This document shows, piece after piece, positions 46,536-55,884 of a stretch of DNA of 64,000 nt. Each line of letters opens with the position of its first letter. The stretch's first letter is position 1. This DNA is from JAOUFP01 sp963801505 (GTDB taxonomy: Bacteria > Nitrospirota > Thermodesulfovibrionia > Thermodesulfovibrionales > UBA6898), in assembly GCA_963801505.1 (NCBI GenBank), contig CAWDEY010000018.1, positions 111,281 to 175,280 of the forward strand. The letters are read 5' to 3'. The translations under genes and the position numbers were made by a program. The notes below the pieces were generated by a model that ran no database searches, was not told the origin of the DNA, and was given only the letters and a program-made list of their open reading frames with translations.

Positions 46536-47174
46536 GTGAAGGTCTGCGAAATATTTACCAGTATTCAGGGAGAGTCAACCTTTGCAGGTCTGCCCTGCAC
46601 ATTTGTAAGGCTCAGCGGATGCAATCTCAGATGTGCATACTGTGACACGAAATACTCTTATGATGAGGGTATTGAGATGCAGATCGAAGATATTTTGCAG
46701 CGCGTTGATTCTGCAGGGGTGCGTCTGGTGGAAATCACCGGCGGTGAACCTATGCTCCAGGGAGAAGAAACCAATTCCCTGATCAGGGAATTGCTGGACA
46801 AAGATTATGAAGTGCTGGTTGAGACGAACGGATCAATTAATATTAGAGAGCTCGACAGACGTGCGACAATCATCCTTGACATGAAAACTCCCTGCAGCAC
46901 TATGAGCGATAAAATGGATTTTACAAACCTTGAGCTTGTAAAAAACACTGATGAGGTCAAATTTGTGATATGCAGCAGGGATGACTATGAATGGTCAAAA
47001 AAGATCATCTCACAATATGGACTGGAGGAAAGGTGCAGGGTACTGTTTTCCCCAGGCTTTGGTACGCTACAGCCCAGGGACCTGGCTGCATGGATCATCG
47101 AAGACAGGCTGCATGTGAGGCTGAACATTCAGATACATAAATATATCTTTGATCCCAGGGAGAGAATGGTCTGA
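46536..47174 (+). CDS. queE: 7-carboxy-7-deazaguanine synthase
   Basis: Radical SAM enzyme of queuosine (7-deazaguanine) synthesis. 212 residues. The cluster motif CNLRCAYC is CX3CX2C; EIFTSIQGESTFAGLPCTFVR precedes it and VEITGGEPMLQ is the SAM-binding GGE motif. C-terminal LNIQIHKYIFDP is conserved. GTG 46536 start. No other queuosine genes are in the window. Confidence 0.94.
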   Translation: MKVCEIFTSIQGESTFAGLPCTFVRLSGCNLRCAYCDTKYSYDEGIEMQIEDILQRVDSAGVRLVEITGGEPMLQGEETNSLIRELLDKDYEVLVETNGSINIRELDRRATIILDMKTPCSTMSDKMDFTNLELVKNTDEVKFVICSRDDYEWSKKIISQYGLEERCRVLFSPGFGTLQPRDLAAWIIEDRLHVRLNIQIHKYIFDPRERMV

Positions 47175-47192
47175 TCTTCTCTCCTATCCCGG

Positions 47193-47375
47193 ATAATTCA
47201 TAAACTATGGTAAGAATAAGACGGGATATAGTACTCTCGCTCATTCTCGCTGTGCTCCGAGGTTTTTGCCTCTTGATTTAAGAAAACTACGCTACAGGAA
47301 TATCGGCAAAAAAATCCGCTCCAATACTATACCCCGCCTTATTCTGGTCTGATTTGTCTGAAATTTATGAATTAT
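47193..47375. mobile_element. Inverted-repeat element 1 (MITE-like)
   Basis: Outer repeats ATAATTCATAAA (47193) / TTTATGAATTAT (47364-47375) and inner 20-bp repeats GAATAAG-ACGGGATATAGTA (47214-47233) and its 18/20 complement at 47325-47344. No ORF inside. Could be a small non-autonomous element or a long RNA hairpin after queE. Confidence 0.5.
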
Positions 47376-47417
47376 GTGGGCTAACGGCAAAAGGCCATAC
47401 TAATCACCCTAAAAAAA

Positions 47418-47596
47418 GCAGTTGGGATAATTGGCATGAGCGGCTTGGCTCGCCTTTCGTTGCAGTTCTTGGCGAAAAGGAGCGTGAAGCAGCCGTGACT
47501 GTCTGAACCCGAAGGGTGAGTTTCACGGCTGTAGCGAAATGAGCTTAGAACGGCAGAAAGAGAGCTTTTGGAGCGAATGACAGTTAACCCAACTGC
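47418..47596. mobile_element. Inverted-repeat element 2 (MITE-like)
   Basis: Ends GCAGTTGGGATAATTGGCAT (47418) and its imperfect complement (17/20) at 47576-47596 enclose ~140 bp with internal hairpins, including CAGCCGTGA/TCACGGCTG around 47495-47533. No plausible gene. It lies 42 bp from element 1. Confidence 0.5.
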
Positions 47597-47610
47597 CCAA
47601 TATAGGATCA

Positions 47611-48130
47611 CTAGTCACTTATTACTTGCTGTCTTAAAAGGTAAGTGCTTATTTCTTTTTCAAAGTGATCGCTGAATACTGTTTTTGCCTAAATTTTCTT
47701 TTATCTTTTTTATGTCCCAGAATGCAATCTCGTCTATTTCATCTTTATTGAATATGAATTTCCCGTTATATATACAGGAAAATGTGCTGACCAGTTCTGA
47801 TTCAATATGATTCGAAAACAGGTAGGCATACAGATAGTCCAGTCTGCAATCTGATATCCCGAGCTCTTCCTTCGTCTCCCTCTTTGCTGCTTCCAGGATG
47901 TCTTCACCAGGGTTTACGTGTCCCCCGACCGAAGTGTCCCATTTGCCTGGCGCAACGTCTTTATTGAGGGAACGCTTCTGAAGAAGAAGCCTCTTTTTTT
48001 TATCGAACACAAGGACATGGACAACACGGTGGATTAAAGAAGGGTTGCAGTGGAGTTCAGATCTTTTAGCGAGCCTCAGGACATCGCCGTTTTCATCCAC
48101 CACCTCTAATATTTCATCGTTGAGTGCCAT
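47611..48130 (-). CDS. NUDIX hydrolase (Idi-like), C-terminus probably frameshifted
   Basis: ~170 residues. The NUDIX box reads GGHVNPGEDILEAAKRETKEELG, the Mg-binding GX5EX7REUXEEXGU motif. The N-terminus (EILEVVDENGDVLRLAKRSELH) and LIHRVVHVLVFDKK resemble the IPP-isomerase-like/YfcD branch. In the printed frame the protein stops at 47660; one extra base near 47682 would instead give FSDHFEKEISTYLLRQQ and a stop at 47611, a more typical ending. Substrate unknown. It is divergent from the PPDK-like gene. Confidence 0.88.
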
Positions 48131-48302
48131 AATTATTAGTTTTAGCCAAATTGGGCCTCTCTGTTATTTTTCCTATTATTACATTTTAAGAAAAAGGCAT
48201 TTCATATGGCAAATAAAAAGAGCAGTAAATGTCTGTAGCTGCACTTTTTTGCTCTTGACCTTGACATTGCAGACGCTCCGCTATAAACAGGATATCGAAA
48301 TC

Positions 48303-51300
48303 ATGATAAAATGGGGTATGAAGACAACACCGACATCATCCAGGGCCCTTCAGATAAATCTGGCTGATTACCGTGTCGATGTTACGATCGATCCCAAATA
48401 TCATGTCATTCAGGAAGTAATGTCCAGGTTCTTCGGCCTGCAAAAGCCGCTGGATACTTTTTTGAAGGAGATTTGCCACCCGTACAAGAACTGGCAATTC
48501 ATAGTGCATGAGGCAAGGACTTTTTCCCTCGGCTATTTCTATGATTTAAAGACAGACCCAAAGGGGCATGAGGCGGTCAAGCTCTATATCGATATCGCGC
48601 TTGAGGCGATCGAAAAGGCCAAAGAGGCGGAAGTGAAGGCAGACGCCTTTCATAACCTCTATCTCCTCCTTCAGAAATGCATTCAAGATTCCGGTGAAGA
48701 ACTGAAGACTTTTATGCCGGTAATAGAGTACGGTTTCGAGCGGTTGAACGCATTTCCGTCTGACCTCCTTTCTCTTGTCGCCGGGAGTTATTACCAGATG
48801 AACAGGCTTGCGGAGATTTTTCTTCAGACCGCACCGGCCGGGACTGACTTCCGGGCCGTAAATTCCCTCCTGACCAGGTATTTTGAATGTACCTTTTCCT
48901 ACTGGCTCTCCGAAAATGACCCAGGGGAATGGTTTGCGAGCGAAATCCCGGACGCCATTGCGCAGGATATAGCGGACCTCTTCAACCCCATATCTCACGA
49001 GCGGATCAAGTCATGTCAGGCGAGGCTCCGGAGCATAGTCGCCGGGAATGATAGCAGTTCTCCCGCTGCGCTGAAGGAACTGCTTGAGCTGCCCGGCTAC
49101 AGGAATTTCGTCGAGGTTTATAATGGCCTGCCCGAGAAGATATTCAACGCAACTCCTGATGAAAAACTGAAACGCCATTACAAGCTGATCTTTCTTTTTC
49201 ATACAATGAACATTGCCGGATTGTCGGGCATTCACGAGGAAACACTCAAAGAGATCAACCGTACCATAGACTGGGTCATCTGCCATGAAGAACTCCACTA
49301 TGTGCAGCAGTTGATCAAGAATACCTTCGGCATCCTGAAAGAGAGCGCGGGAAAATACCCGGATACGGTGCTCAAGTCTGTTTTGAACATGGGTATGGGG
49401 GTCTATAAGACCGCTGAAAGCGATCTGGTTTATTTTTTCAACGAGCAGGTTGTCCGGCTTGGTTTTCAGACTCCCGACTTTATGGGGATAAGCAACGACT
49501 GGCAGATTCAGAGCAATTTTGCCCATATACAGAACATCCGGACCTGGATGGAATTGATCAGGCTGAATCCGAAGTGGTCAAAGAAGCTTCTTTCGTCTCT
49601 TATCATCCATCTTTCTTTGAGCGGCGTTCTCATCAAGGATACCGACCTCTTTCCGAGGGATATCACCGGTTTTCTCAACAGCGACATCCGGCCGGTCTAT
49701 AATCTTTCAAAACAGCTCATGCGGCTGTTCCCCGCGTATTTTAATGAAATCGGAGCTGAGGGGCAGCTCAGGGATATCTCTACGGAGCTCGACGAACTAT
49801 GCAGGCGCAAGGATATCCTGATTCATTTCCTGAGAAAGCAGAGCCACGTGGAGAGTTCAAACAGGATTATCTCCCTTATCGAGGCGATTCTCTCTTTCTG
49901 GAAGACGAAGGCAAAGGAAGGACTGCGAATCTATTTGCCGCAGAATATTTATGACCAGATCGAACCTGAGGGCCCTTTCATCGACGGAGTCAACAATGTA
50001 ATAAACAGCCTTTTTGAGGCCAGAGGGCTTGTCAAAATCTGCGACCTGCTTTCGCTTGATGACGACTTCATAACAGAGGTTGCCGGCAGTTTTTCCGAAG
50101 AGCACAAGACGGATATTGAAAGGGTGAAACTGGCTGTACGGTTTTATAAGCGGCTGAACCAGAAATACTCTATCGCGTACTGCGAGGTCAACGACTATAT
50201 AAAACAGGTGCAACCGGATATCCCGCTGGAGCTGGACGGCCTGAGGGCTGTCCTTTCTCAGGAAGATACCTTCATGAAAATCTCAGGCCTGCTGAATTAC
50301 CTCCAGCAGCTGAAGGATATCATACTGTCACCGGCGGCGTTTGATATCCATGAGGATATTTACAGGAAGCGGCATATCGCGGCGGACATACCTTCCATGT
50401 ACGGCAGCTACCATGAGGCAAAATTCGATGCGCTCGGGCTTACCTTCCGGCTGGAGTTTCTTGTCAATACGCTTTTTGAGGATTTGATAGAGGACTTTAA
50501 TCTCGGTTTTATTACGCACGAAACCTTTGAACGGATATATGAATGCCTGATGCTTTTCAGCAAGGCACTGAATATCGACGGTATTCCCGCCAGGGAGTTT
50601 GAACATCAGCTTGAATTGCTCAATAAGTCTCTCAAGATAAGGATGGTCACGTTTACCCAGTACGTGGATATCTTCCGCGGGTTCACGCAGGTTGTCCGCA
50701 ACCTGGTCAGCAACTATTTCAATAATATCCATAAAGAAAACCTGCTGGAAATCCCGAATGAGCTGCCTTCTGAGAAACTGCTTCCGAAATATCTCCGCGA
50801 GTCCGACAGCCGTGAAGAGTTATTTCAAAAAGTTGCCGAGATATTTTTAAGGGACGCTATAGCGTCTTCGCTGGGGATACAGAAACTGGACCTGTTCCTG
50901 ACCCGTATCTCCAACACGCTTCACGAGCAGTCTGAAAGACTCCTGCTTGACAGGCACTATCTGCTGCTCACCTATAACCCCAGGAATATTGTGACCTCAA
51001 TTACAGAGCCGGATGAATGTCTTCTTGATCTTGTCCAGTTGGGGAACAAAGGCCTCAATATCGTCAAAATGAAAAATCTGGGGCTCCCGGTCCCTCCGGG
51101 CTTTATCATAACCACGGAGGTTTTCAGATGCAGGGAGCTTATAGAAAGTTATCCGCCTGCCAACAGGAATTTCAGAGAGCAGATAGACAGGGCAATAGCA
51201 GAGCTTGAAAAGCTGTCCGGAAAAACATTCGGTGCCCCTGAAAATCCGCTGATCATTTCCGTCAGGAGCGGCGCGACCGTATCGCAGCCGGGGATGATGG

Positions 51301-52508
51301 ACTCATATCTGAATGTGGGCATGAACGAGTCCATAGTTGACGGCATCATCAGACAGACCGGCAATGAATGGTTTGCGTGGGATTGCTACAGAAGATTCTT
51401 GCAGTCCTTCGGTATGTCCTTTGGCCTCATTCGTGATACCTTTGACGCCATAATCAATGAGTTCAAGAAAAACTACGGTGTCCCTTACAAAAAGGACTTG
51501 CCCCCCCTGCAGATGAAAGAGGTGTCAATGGCTTACAAAGAATTCATCTGCGGAAGCGGGATTGAGGTTGAGGAATCTCCTGTGGAACAGTTATACATAG
51601 CAATACAGCGCGTGCTGCATTCCTGGAACTCCGCCAAGGCGCAGACCTACAGGAAAATAATGGGAATCTCCGATGACTGGGGCACAGCGGTCACTGTGCA
51701 GTCCATGGTCTTCGGCAATCTTTCCCAGCAGTCGGGGGCGGGAGTACTGTTTACCCACAGCCCCAAATATTCTCCCGAGCTGCTGAGACCCTGGGGCGAC
51801 TATACCATCGGCAATCAGGGGGAAGATGTTGTATCCGGGCTGGTTACGACCTATCCTGTTTCAATCTATCAGGCGAAGATGGAAAACAGACCGGCGGAAC
51901 TGGCCCTTGAAAGCAAGTTTCCTGAAATCTATCAGGCGCTCAGGGAAATCGCCAAGATGCTGATTTATGAAAAACATTATGGGCCTCAGGATATTGAATT
52001 CACTTTTGAGGGGCCGCGGAAAAAAGATCTTTATCTCCTGCAGACAAGAAACATGGAGATGAGGGAGGGAAAAACATTTCCGTCCTTTGAAAGCACCTGC
52101 GAGATGTCGCAGAGATTTCTCGGGCACGGCATCGGAGTGAGCGGCGGGGCATTATCAGGCAGGGTGGTCTTCAGTCTTGAAGACATAACATACTGGAAGG
52201 GAGCAGCGCCCGGTTCTTCATTAATCCTGGTGCGCGGAGATACTGTTCCTGATGATATAAAAGAGATCTCGGCAGCCGACGGGCTTCTCACCGCGCGGGG
52301 AGGCGCTACTTCACATGCCGCCATTGTCGCAACCAGGCTTGACAAGACCTGTGTGGTAGGGTGCAGGGACCTTGTCTGCATGGAAAAGGAAAAGAAATGC
52401 ATCCTGCACCACCACGTCGTTAACGCGGGCGAGTTTATAAGCATAGATGGAGCGGAAGGTTCCATATATATTGGGGAGATGACATTAAGCGAAAGGGGGA
52501 ACAAATAA
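48303..52508 (+). CDS. Giant PPDK-like protein: unknown N-terminal ~890 residues + ATP-grasp + phospho-His domain, no PEP barrel
   Basis: 1401 residues, intact. The first ~890 are mostly helical and match nothing I recognise. From about residue 900 (QLGNKGLNIVKMKNLGLPVPPGFIITTEVF) it is the nucleotide-binding domain of pyruvate phosphate dikinase, with SVRSGATVSQPGMMDSYLNVGMN and DIEFTFEG...LYLLQTRNME. The swivelling domain follows with the phospho-His motif in LTARGGATSHAAIVATRLDK. The protein ends there: the C-terminal PEP/pyruvate TIM barrel is absent. It may therefore phosphorylate another acceptor. ATG 48303; Met 48318 is an alternative. The GAPDH gene starts directly at its stop, implying a link to lower glycolysis. 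Confidence 0.85.
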   Translation: MIKWGMKTTPTSSRALQINLADYRVDVTIDPKYHVIQEVMSRFFGLQKPLDTFLKEICHPYKNWQFIVHEARTFSLGYFYDLKTDPKGHEAVKLYIDIALEAIEKAKEAEVKADAFHNLYLLLQKCIQDSGEELKTFMPVIEYGFERLNAFPSDLLSLVAGSYYQMNRLAEIFLQTAPAGTDFRAVNSLLTRYFECTFSYWLSENDPGEWFASEIPDAIAQDIADLFNPISHERIKSCQARLRSIVAGNDSSSPAALKELLELPGYRNFVEVYNGLPEKIFNATPDEKLKRHYKLIFLFHTMNIAGLSGIHEETLKEINRTIDWVICHEELHYVQQLIKNTFGILKESAGKYPDTVLKSVLNMGMGVYKTAESDLVYFFNEQVVRLGFQTPDFMGISNDWQIQSNFAHIQNIRTWMELIRLNPKWSKKLLSSLIIHLSLSGVLIKDTDLFPRDITGFLNSDIRPVYNLSKQLMRLFPAYFNEIGAEGQLRDISTELDELCRRKDILIHFLRKQSHVESSNRIISLIEAILSFWKTKAKEGLRIYLPQNIYDQIEPEGPFIDGVNNVINSLFEARGLVKICDLLSLDDDFITEVAGSFSEEHKTDIERVKLAVRFYKRLNQKYSIAYCEVNDYIKQVQPDIPLELDGLRAVLSQEDTFMKISGLLNYLQQLKDIILSPAAFDIHEDIYRKRHIAADIPSMYGSYHEAKFDALGLTFRLEFLVNTLFEDLIEDFNLGFITHETFERIYECLMLFSKALNIDGIPAREFEHQLELLNKSLKIRMVTFTQYVDIFRGFTQVVRNLVSNYFNNIHKENLLEIPNELPSEKLLPKYLRESDSREELFQKVAEIFLRDAIASSLGIQKLDLFLTRISNTLHEQSERLLLDRHYLLLTYNPRNIVTSITEPDECLLDLVQLGNKGLNIVKMKNLGLPVPPGFIITTEVFRCRELIESYPPANRNFREQIDRAIAELEKLSGKTFGAPENPLIISVRSGATVSQPGMMDSYLNVGMNESIVDGIIRQTGNEWFAWDCYRRFLQSFGMSFGLIRDTFDAIINEFKKNYGVPYKKDLPPLQMKEVSMAYKEFICGSGIEVEESPVEQLYIAIQRVLHSWNSAKAQTYRKIMGISDDWGTAVTVQSMVFGNLSQQSGAGVLFTHSPKYSPELLRPWGDYTIGNQGEDVVSGLVTTYPVSIYQAKMENRPAELALESKFPEIYQALREIAKMLIYEKHYGPQDIEFTFEGPRKKDLYLLQTRNMEMREGKTFPSFESTCEMSQRFLGHGIGVSGGALSGRVVFSLEDITYWKGAAPGSSLILVRGDTVPDDIKEISAADGLLTARGGATSHAAIVATRLDKTCVVGCRDLVCMEKEKKCILHHHVVNAGEFISIDGAEGSIYIGEMTLSERGNK

Positions 52509-53766
52509 ATGGGAAAAAGCGCTGAAAGAAAACTTGGTATAAATGGTCTGGGACGCATAGGAAAGCTGACCTTATGGGACCATGTGTCAAAAAAATATTT
52601 CAGGGAAATAGTCGTCAACATCGGACGCGAGGCCGGAAAGTCTCTCAATGACATAGTGCATTATATTGTCAGGGACTCAACGTACGGTTCCCTTCCCATG
52701 TACCTTTACGGGTGCAGGGCCGGCCGCGATCCCGGAGAGGTCATTCAAGATGTGGATGAAACCGCCGGTACGATGACCATTGACGGCGTAAAGGTAACCG
52801 TTCTCAGGAGTGCCCGCGACCCGAAGGAAATCGGCTGGAAAAATCATGATGTTGGCCTGGTTGTTGACACCACGGGCCAGTTCCTTGATCCCGCTCTTTC
52901 AGCGGACGCGCCGAAAGGCTCGATCAGGGGGCACATCGCGGCTGGCGCGGAGAGGGTAATCGTATCCGCGCCATTCAAGATAAAAGACAAGACAAAGGCA
53001 ATGCCCGATGACGCGGTCACCTGTGTCAATGGGCATAAATGAACACGATTTTGATCCTGCGCGTCACCGAATAATTTCCGCTGCTTCCTGCACCACAACC
53101 TGTCTGGCCCATATGATGAAGCCCCTTCTGGACGTCATAGGAGCAAAGAGGATTCTTACAGCTTCAATGGCTACTGTGCATGCCGCTACAGGTTCGCAGC
53201 AGGTTCTGGACAGGCTGGCCAAGTCCGGGGCAACCGACCTCAGGAAAGACAGGAGCATACTCAACAACATAATACTTACCTCGACCGGCGCCGCTAATAC
53301 GCTTGCGCTCGTCCTGCCGCAGATGAGGCAAATCGGCTTCATGGCAGAATCAGTTCGTGTTCCGCTGACGACCGGCTCGCTGATTATTCTCGTAGTGAAC
53401 ATACAGGAGGACGAGTCGGGGGCGACAGTCAACCGGCAGGTAATCAATGACATATATAGACAGGCTGCGTCGTCGCCGCATGGATATCTTGTTTATACGG
53501 ACGAACAGAACGTTTCGGGAGATATCATCGCCATGCCGAAGGCCGCAGCCATTATCGAGGGGCACGAGACACACACCCGCACCGCTGAAGTGACCGTGGA
53601 TATCGAGAGACTTACCGGCATAAAAAAGGAATTTCTCGAAGAGCTAAAAAATACAGAGATCAGAATCCCCCTGACCCAGGCGGTAGTTTACGGATGGTAC
53701 GACAATGAAATGGGCAACTACGTTCATATGCTCGGAGAGCTTACCGGATATATAGCCGAATCATAG
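52509..53766 (+). CDS. Glyceraldehyde-3-phosphate dehydrogenase, divergent (one frameshift)
   Basis: ~419 residues, longer than the usual ~335. NAD-binding LGINGLGRIGKLTLWDH at the N-terminus, the catalytic Cys in IISAASCTTTCLAHMMKP, and the C-terminal YGWYDNEMGNYVHML. ATG 52509 abuts the preceding stop codon. An extra C near 53033 (GGGCATA for GGGATA) shifts the frame inside CVNGINEHDFDP. Insertions relative to ordinary GapA and its pairing with a PPDK-like gene suggest a specialised role. Confidence 0.92.
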
Positions 53767-53781
53767 GATGGTTATCATAGG

Positions 53782-53813
53782 CTGAAGGAAGGCAGGGCAT
53801 CGCCCTCCTTCAG
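53782..53813 (+). terminator. Hairpin after the GAPDH gene
   Basis: CTGAAGGA (53782-53789) pairs with TCCTTCAG (53806-53813), and inside GGGC pairs with GCCC around an ATC loop. No long T-run, so termination strength is uncertain. Confidence 0.5.
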
Positions 53814-54213
53814 GTTCAGATCTGTCTGTTACTTCTGCATCTTCCTGATGACCTCGCCCAACTTCCGGATTAATCTTAGTTTCTCGCTGTCTCAAAAAAA
53901 TAATTTGAATGAAAGCATAAGGATGGAGTTAAAACAAGGCGTACGTTGATTCCGCCTGTTCTCCTTATCTGCGAATAACGTCTGCAGCAAGCTGAGTCCC
54001 CCTGTTATATAGATTGTGATTCAATACAAGGCGAGGCATGTTACGAATGGCATTCAGCAGAATTGAAAGAGGACAGAGTTTTTTTCCTCATTTATTTAAA
54101 ATATCCCGCCGTGCAGTCAGCCTAAGGGCAAAACCCTTAAGCCCTCAGCATGTGCCGCCTTGCAAAGTGCCAAGTCAGTAGAGGAGAAGAAGAGAGAGAT
54201 ATCGCTTTGGTCT
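53814..54213. other. Intergenic region without a supported gene
   Basis: About 400 bp between GAPDH and the VapC remnant. Both strands have scattered stops and no recognisable protein. A small hairpin CTAAGGG-CAAAA-CCCTTAAG lies near 54120-54140. Confidence 0.5.
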
Positions 54214-54585
54214 TTATACAGTCTCCTTAAACAGGGGCATGAGTTTGCGTTGCTCTTCCTTTATAAGTTTAGCAGAAGAAAGCTGAATGGCGCCAAAACG
54301 GGTCAAGCCATATTTATTGATAAAAGTGCCGGCCTCGACATCATTGAAATCGACTTTGACAAAATGAGCCCAATCCTGTGAAAATTGCTTGATAACCGTG
54401 TCGTAGTCTTTCTTGGAAAGATCGTTGTTTTTCAATCGCACATCTAATGCAGACATAACCTCGGTAAAAGCAATCCTGCATGTTGCCAGCATCTCAGCTA
54501 CTTTGGCCCAATCCCGTATAACATCGGAATATGGTTCATTGACGTAGAGTTTTACCAGACTGCTTGTGCCGAGATATAGAATCAT
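54214..54585 (-). pseudogene. vapC: VapC-like PIN-domain toxin with lost catalytic residues
   Basis: 123 residues starting MILYLGTSSLVKLYV. PIN toxins have Asp where this has Gly6 (LDTSS expected) and again Gly in TRFGAIQLSSA (DAIHLSSA expected). The conserved Glu in FTEVMSALD remains. The C-terminal part with the fourth acidic residue is missing: the protein ends KLMPLFKETV. Three of four metal ligands are thus gone, so RNase activity is unlikely. The start overlaps the antitoxin stop once that gene's frame is corrected. Confidence 0.75.
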
Positions 54586-54863
54586 TGACGTTCCTCAAGG
54601 ATAGTCTCTGACAAGCGGTTTTCCCTTAATGGCAACACCTTCGAGCCCTTTTGGTTTTTCACCGGACCATTGCGCCATCCCCGAATTCATAAGAGATTTA
54701 ATTACCCTTCTTTCTCTTGAAATGGGTACCATCAGGGCAACTTCTTCACCGTGGGCAGTGATGATAACCTGTTCGCCGGAATTAGCTATGGCCACATAAC
54801 TGCTTAATTTGGCTTTTAATTCCTTGATTCCGACTGAATCTTTGTGATCTCTTTTATTGTCAT
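54582..54863 (-). CDS. vapB: Phd/YefM-type antitoxin (two small frame breaks)
   Basis: Antitoxin partner of the VapC remnant. ATG 54863 gives MTIKEITK, then after a missing base near 54845 the family start VGIKELKAKLSSYVAIANSGEQVIITAHGEEVALMVPI, the Phd/YefM fold. The C-terminal toxin-binding part ends KGKPLV; an extra base near 54616 hides the natural ending ETILEERQ and a TGA that overlaps the vapC ATG. The DNA-binding half is fully preserved, so autoregulation could persist even though the toxin looks dead. Confidence 0.75.
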
Positions 54864-54989
54864 TATAGTTACAATATTAATGTATATGCTAACTACAATG
54901 TCAAGACAAGGAAGTCATTTCTTCATATTTCCTTCACGGTCGCATGATAATCTGATAGCTATGAGGAAATGGGAGGTGATAAACAAAAG

Positions 54990-55417
54990 ATGAAAAATAT
55001 GGTTTGAAGTGGATTGCCCTTGTGTTTAGTGGTTCTTGCATGTCGGTTGTCTTAGATGGTACCCAACAATATGCGTTAGCTCAAAAGGCGACATCCCTTC
55101 GGATGGGTGAAACAAGGGCCACCCTTGATCCGAATAGCTTCAGCGACCCGAAGGTGCGAAGCGCGTATCAGGCAGCAAAGGAAATTCCCCAGGTACTGGA
55201 CAGTATCTATTGTTACTGCCAGTGCGAGGAGTCGCCATCATTCAGGCACAAAAGTCTGCTGAGTTGTTACGTCGACAGCCACGCCTCCACATGAGATATT
55301 TGTCTTGGGGAGGCCCTTCGGGCCTTCGAGTTATATAAAAAAGGCTTTTCCATAAAGAAAATCAAGGACACGGTTGAAAGAGAATATAAACGTAGCAGTA
55401 ACAATAATTCAGAATAA
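54990..55417 (+). CDS. Exported PCYCGC-family protein with in-frame UGA in a CxxC motif (candidate selenoprotein)
   Basis: GGGAGGTGAT precedes ATG 54990, but the coding frame is reached only from TTG 55004, so the extreme N-terminus may hold an indel. A signal peptide (KWIALVFSGSCMSVVL...ALAQ) leads to SDPKVRSAYQAAKEIPQVLDSIYCYCQCEES and HKSLLSCYVDSHAST, the PCYCGC family core. TGA (55292-55294, codon 97 from 55004) then stands where the family has Cys, and the same frame continues DICLGEALRAFELYKKGFSIKKI to TAA 55415. The motif is thus U97-D-I-C100. Downstream GGAGGCCC/GGGCCTTC (55309-55327) forms an 8-bp stem, but its TTC loop lacks the usual G. Confidence 0.75.
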
Positions 55418-55426
55418 GGAGAAGAT

Positions 55427-55816
55427 ATGAAAAAAATTGCTGTAGTTTCAATGGTCCTGCTTCTTATAGCAGGTATCGCCTATGCGAAGAACTATGAAGT
55501 AACAAAAAAGGCCGGCGAGTATACTGTTGTTGCAACGATCGACAAGAACCCACCTGCGGTCGGCGACAATAATATCTCAATCGATATCAAGGATGCAGCA
55601 GGTAAAGCCGTTACCGACGCCAAGGTGAAGGTCGAATATTCTATGCCGGCGATGCCTGGCATGCCCGCGATGAACTATAAGGCGGATGCTTCGCTGACCG
55701 GATCGGCATATACCGCTAAAATGAACCTTTCCATGTCCGGCTCCTGGAACGTACTGTCAAGGTGATCGAGAGGCGGGAAGAGTTCGACAATGAAGTTTAA
55801 CGTGGATGCCCACTAA
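55427..55816 (+). CDS. YtkA/FixH-like periplasmic protein (two frame breaks)
   Basis: Starts MKKIAVVSMVLLLIAGIAYA, a signal peptide, after AAGGAGAAG. A single immunoglobulin-like domain follows: YTVVATIDKNPPAVGDNNISIDI, KVKVEYSMPAMPGMPAMNYKA with Met-rich turns, then SMSGSWNV. A missing base near 55751 and an extra base near 55780 break the end; corrected, it reads VTVKVIEGGKSS...KFNVDAH with TAA 55814. YtkA-like domains occur near copper and respiratory proteins; the Met pattern hints at Cu(I) contact, which is inference. Confidence 0.75.
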
Positions 55817-55884
55817 GAATTTACAGGAAAGACTGTAGGCAGTATCTCTGCCAGGTTATTTGACGATGAGAGAAAGGTTTTAAC

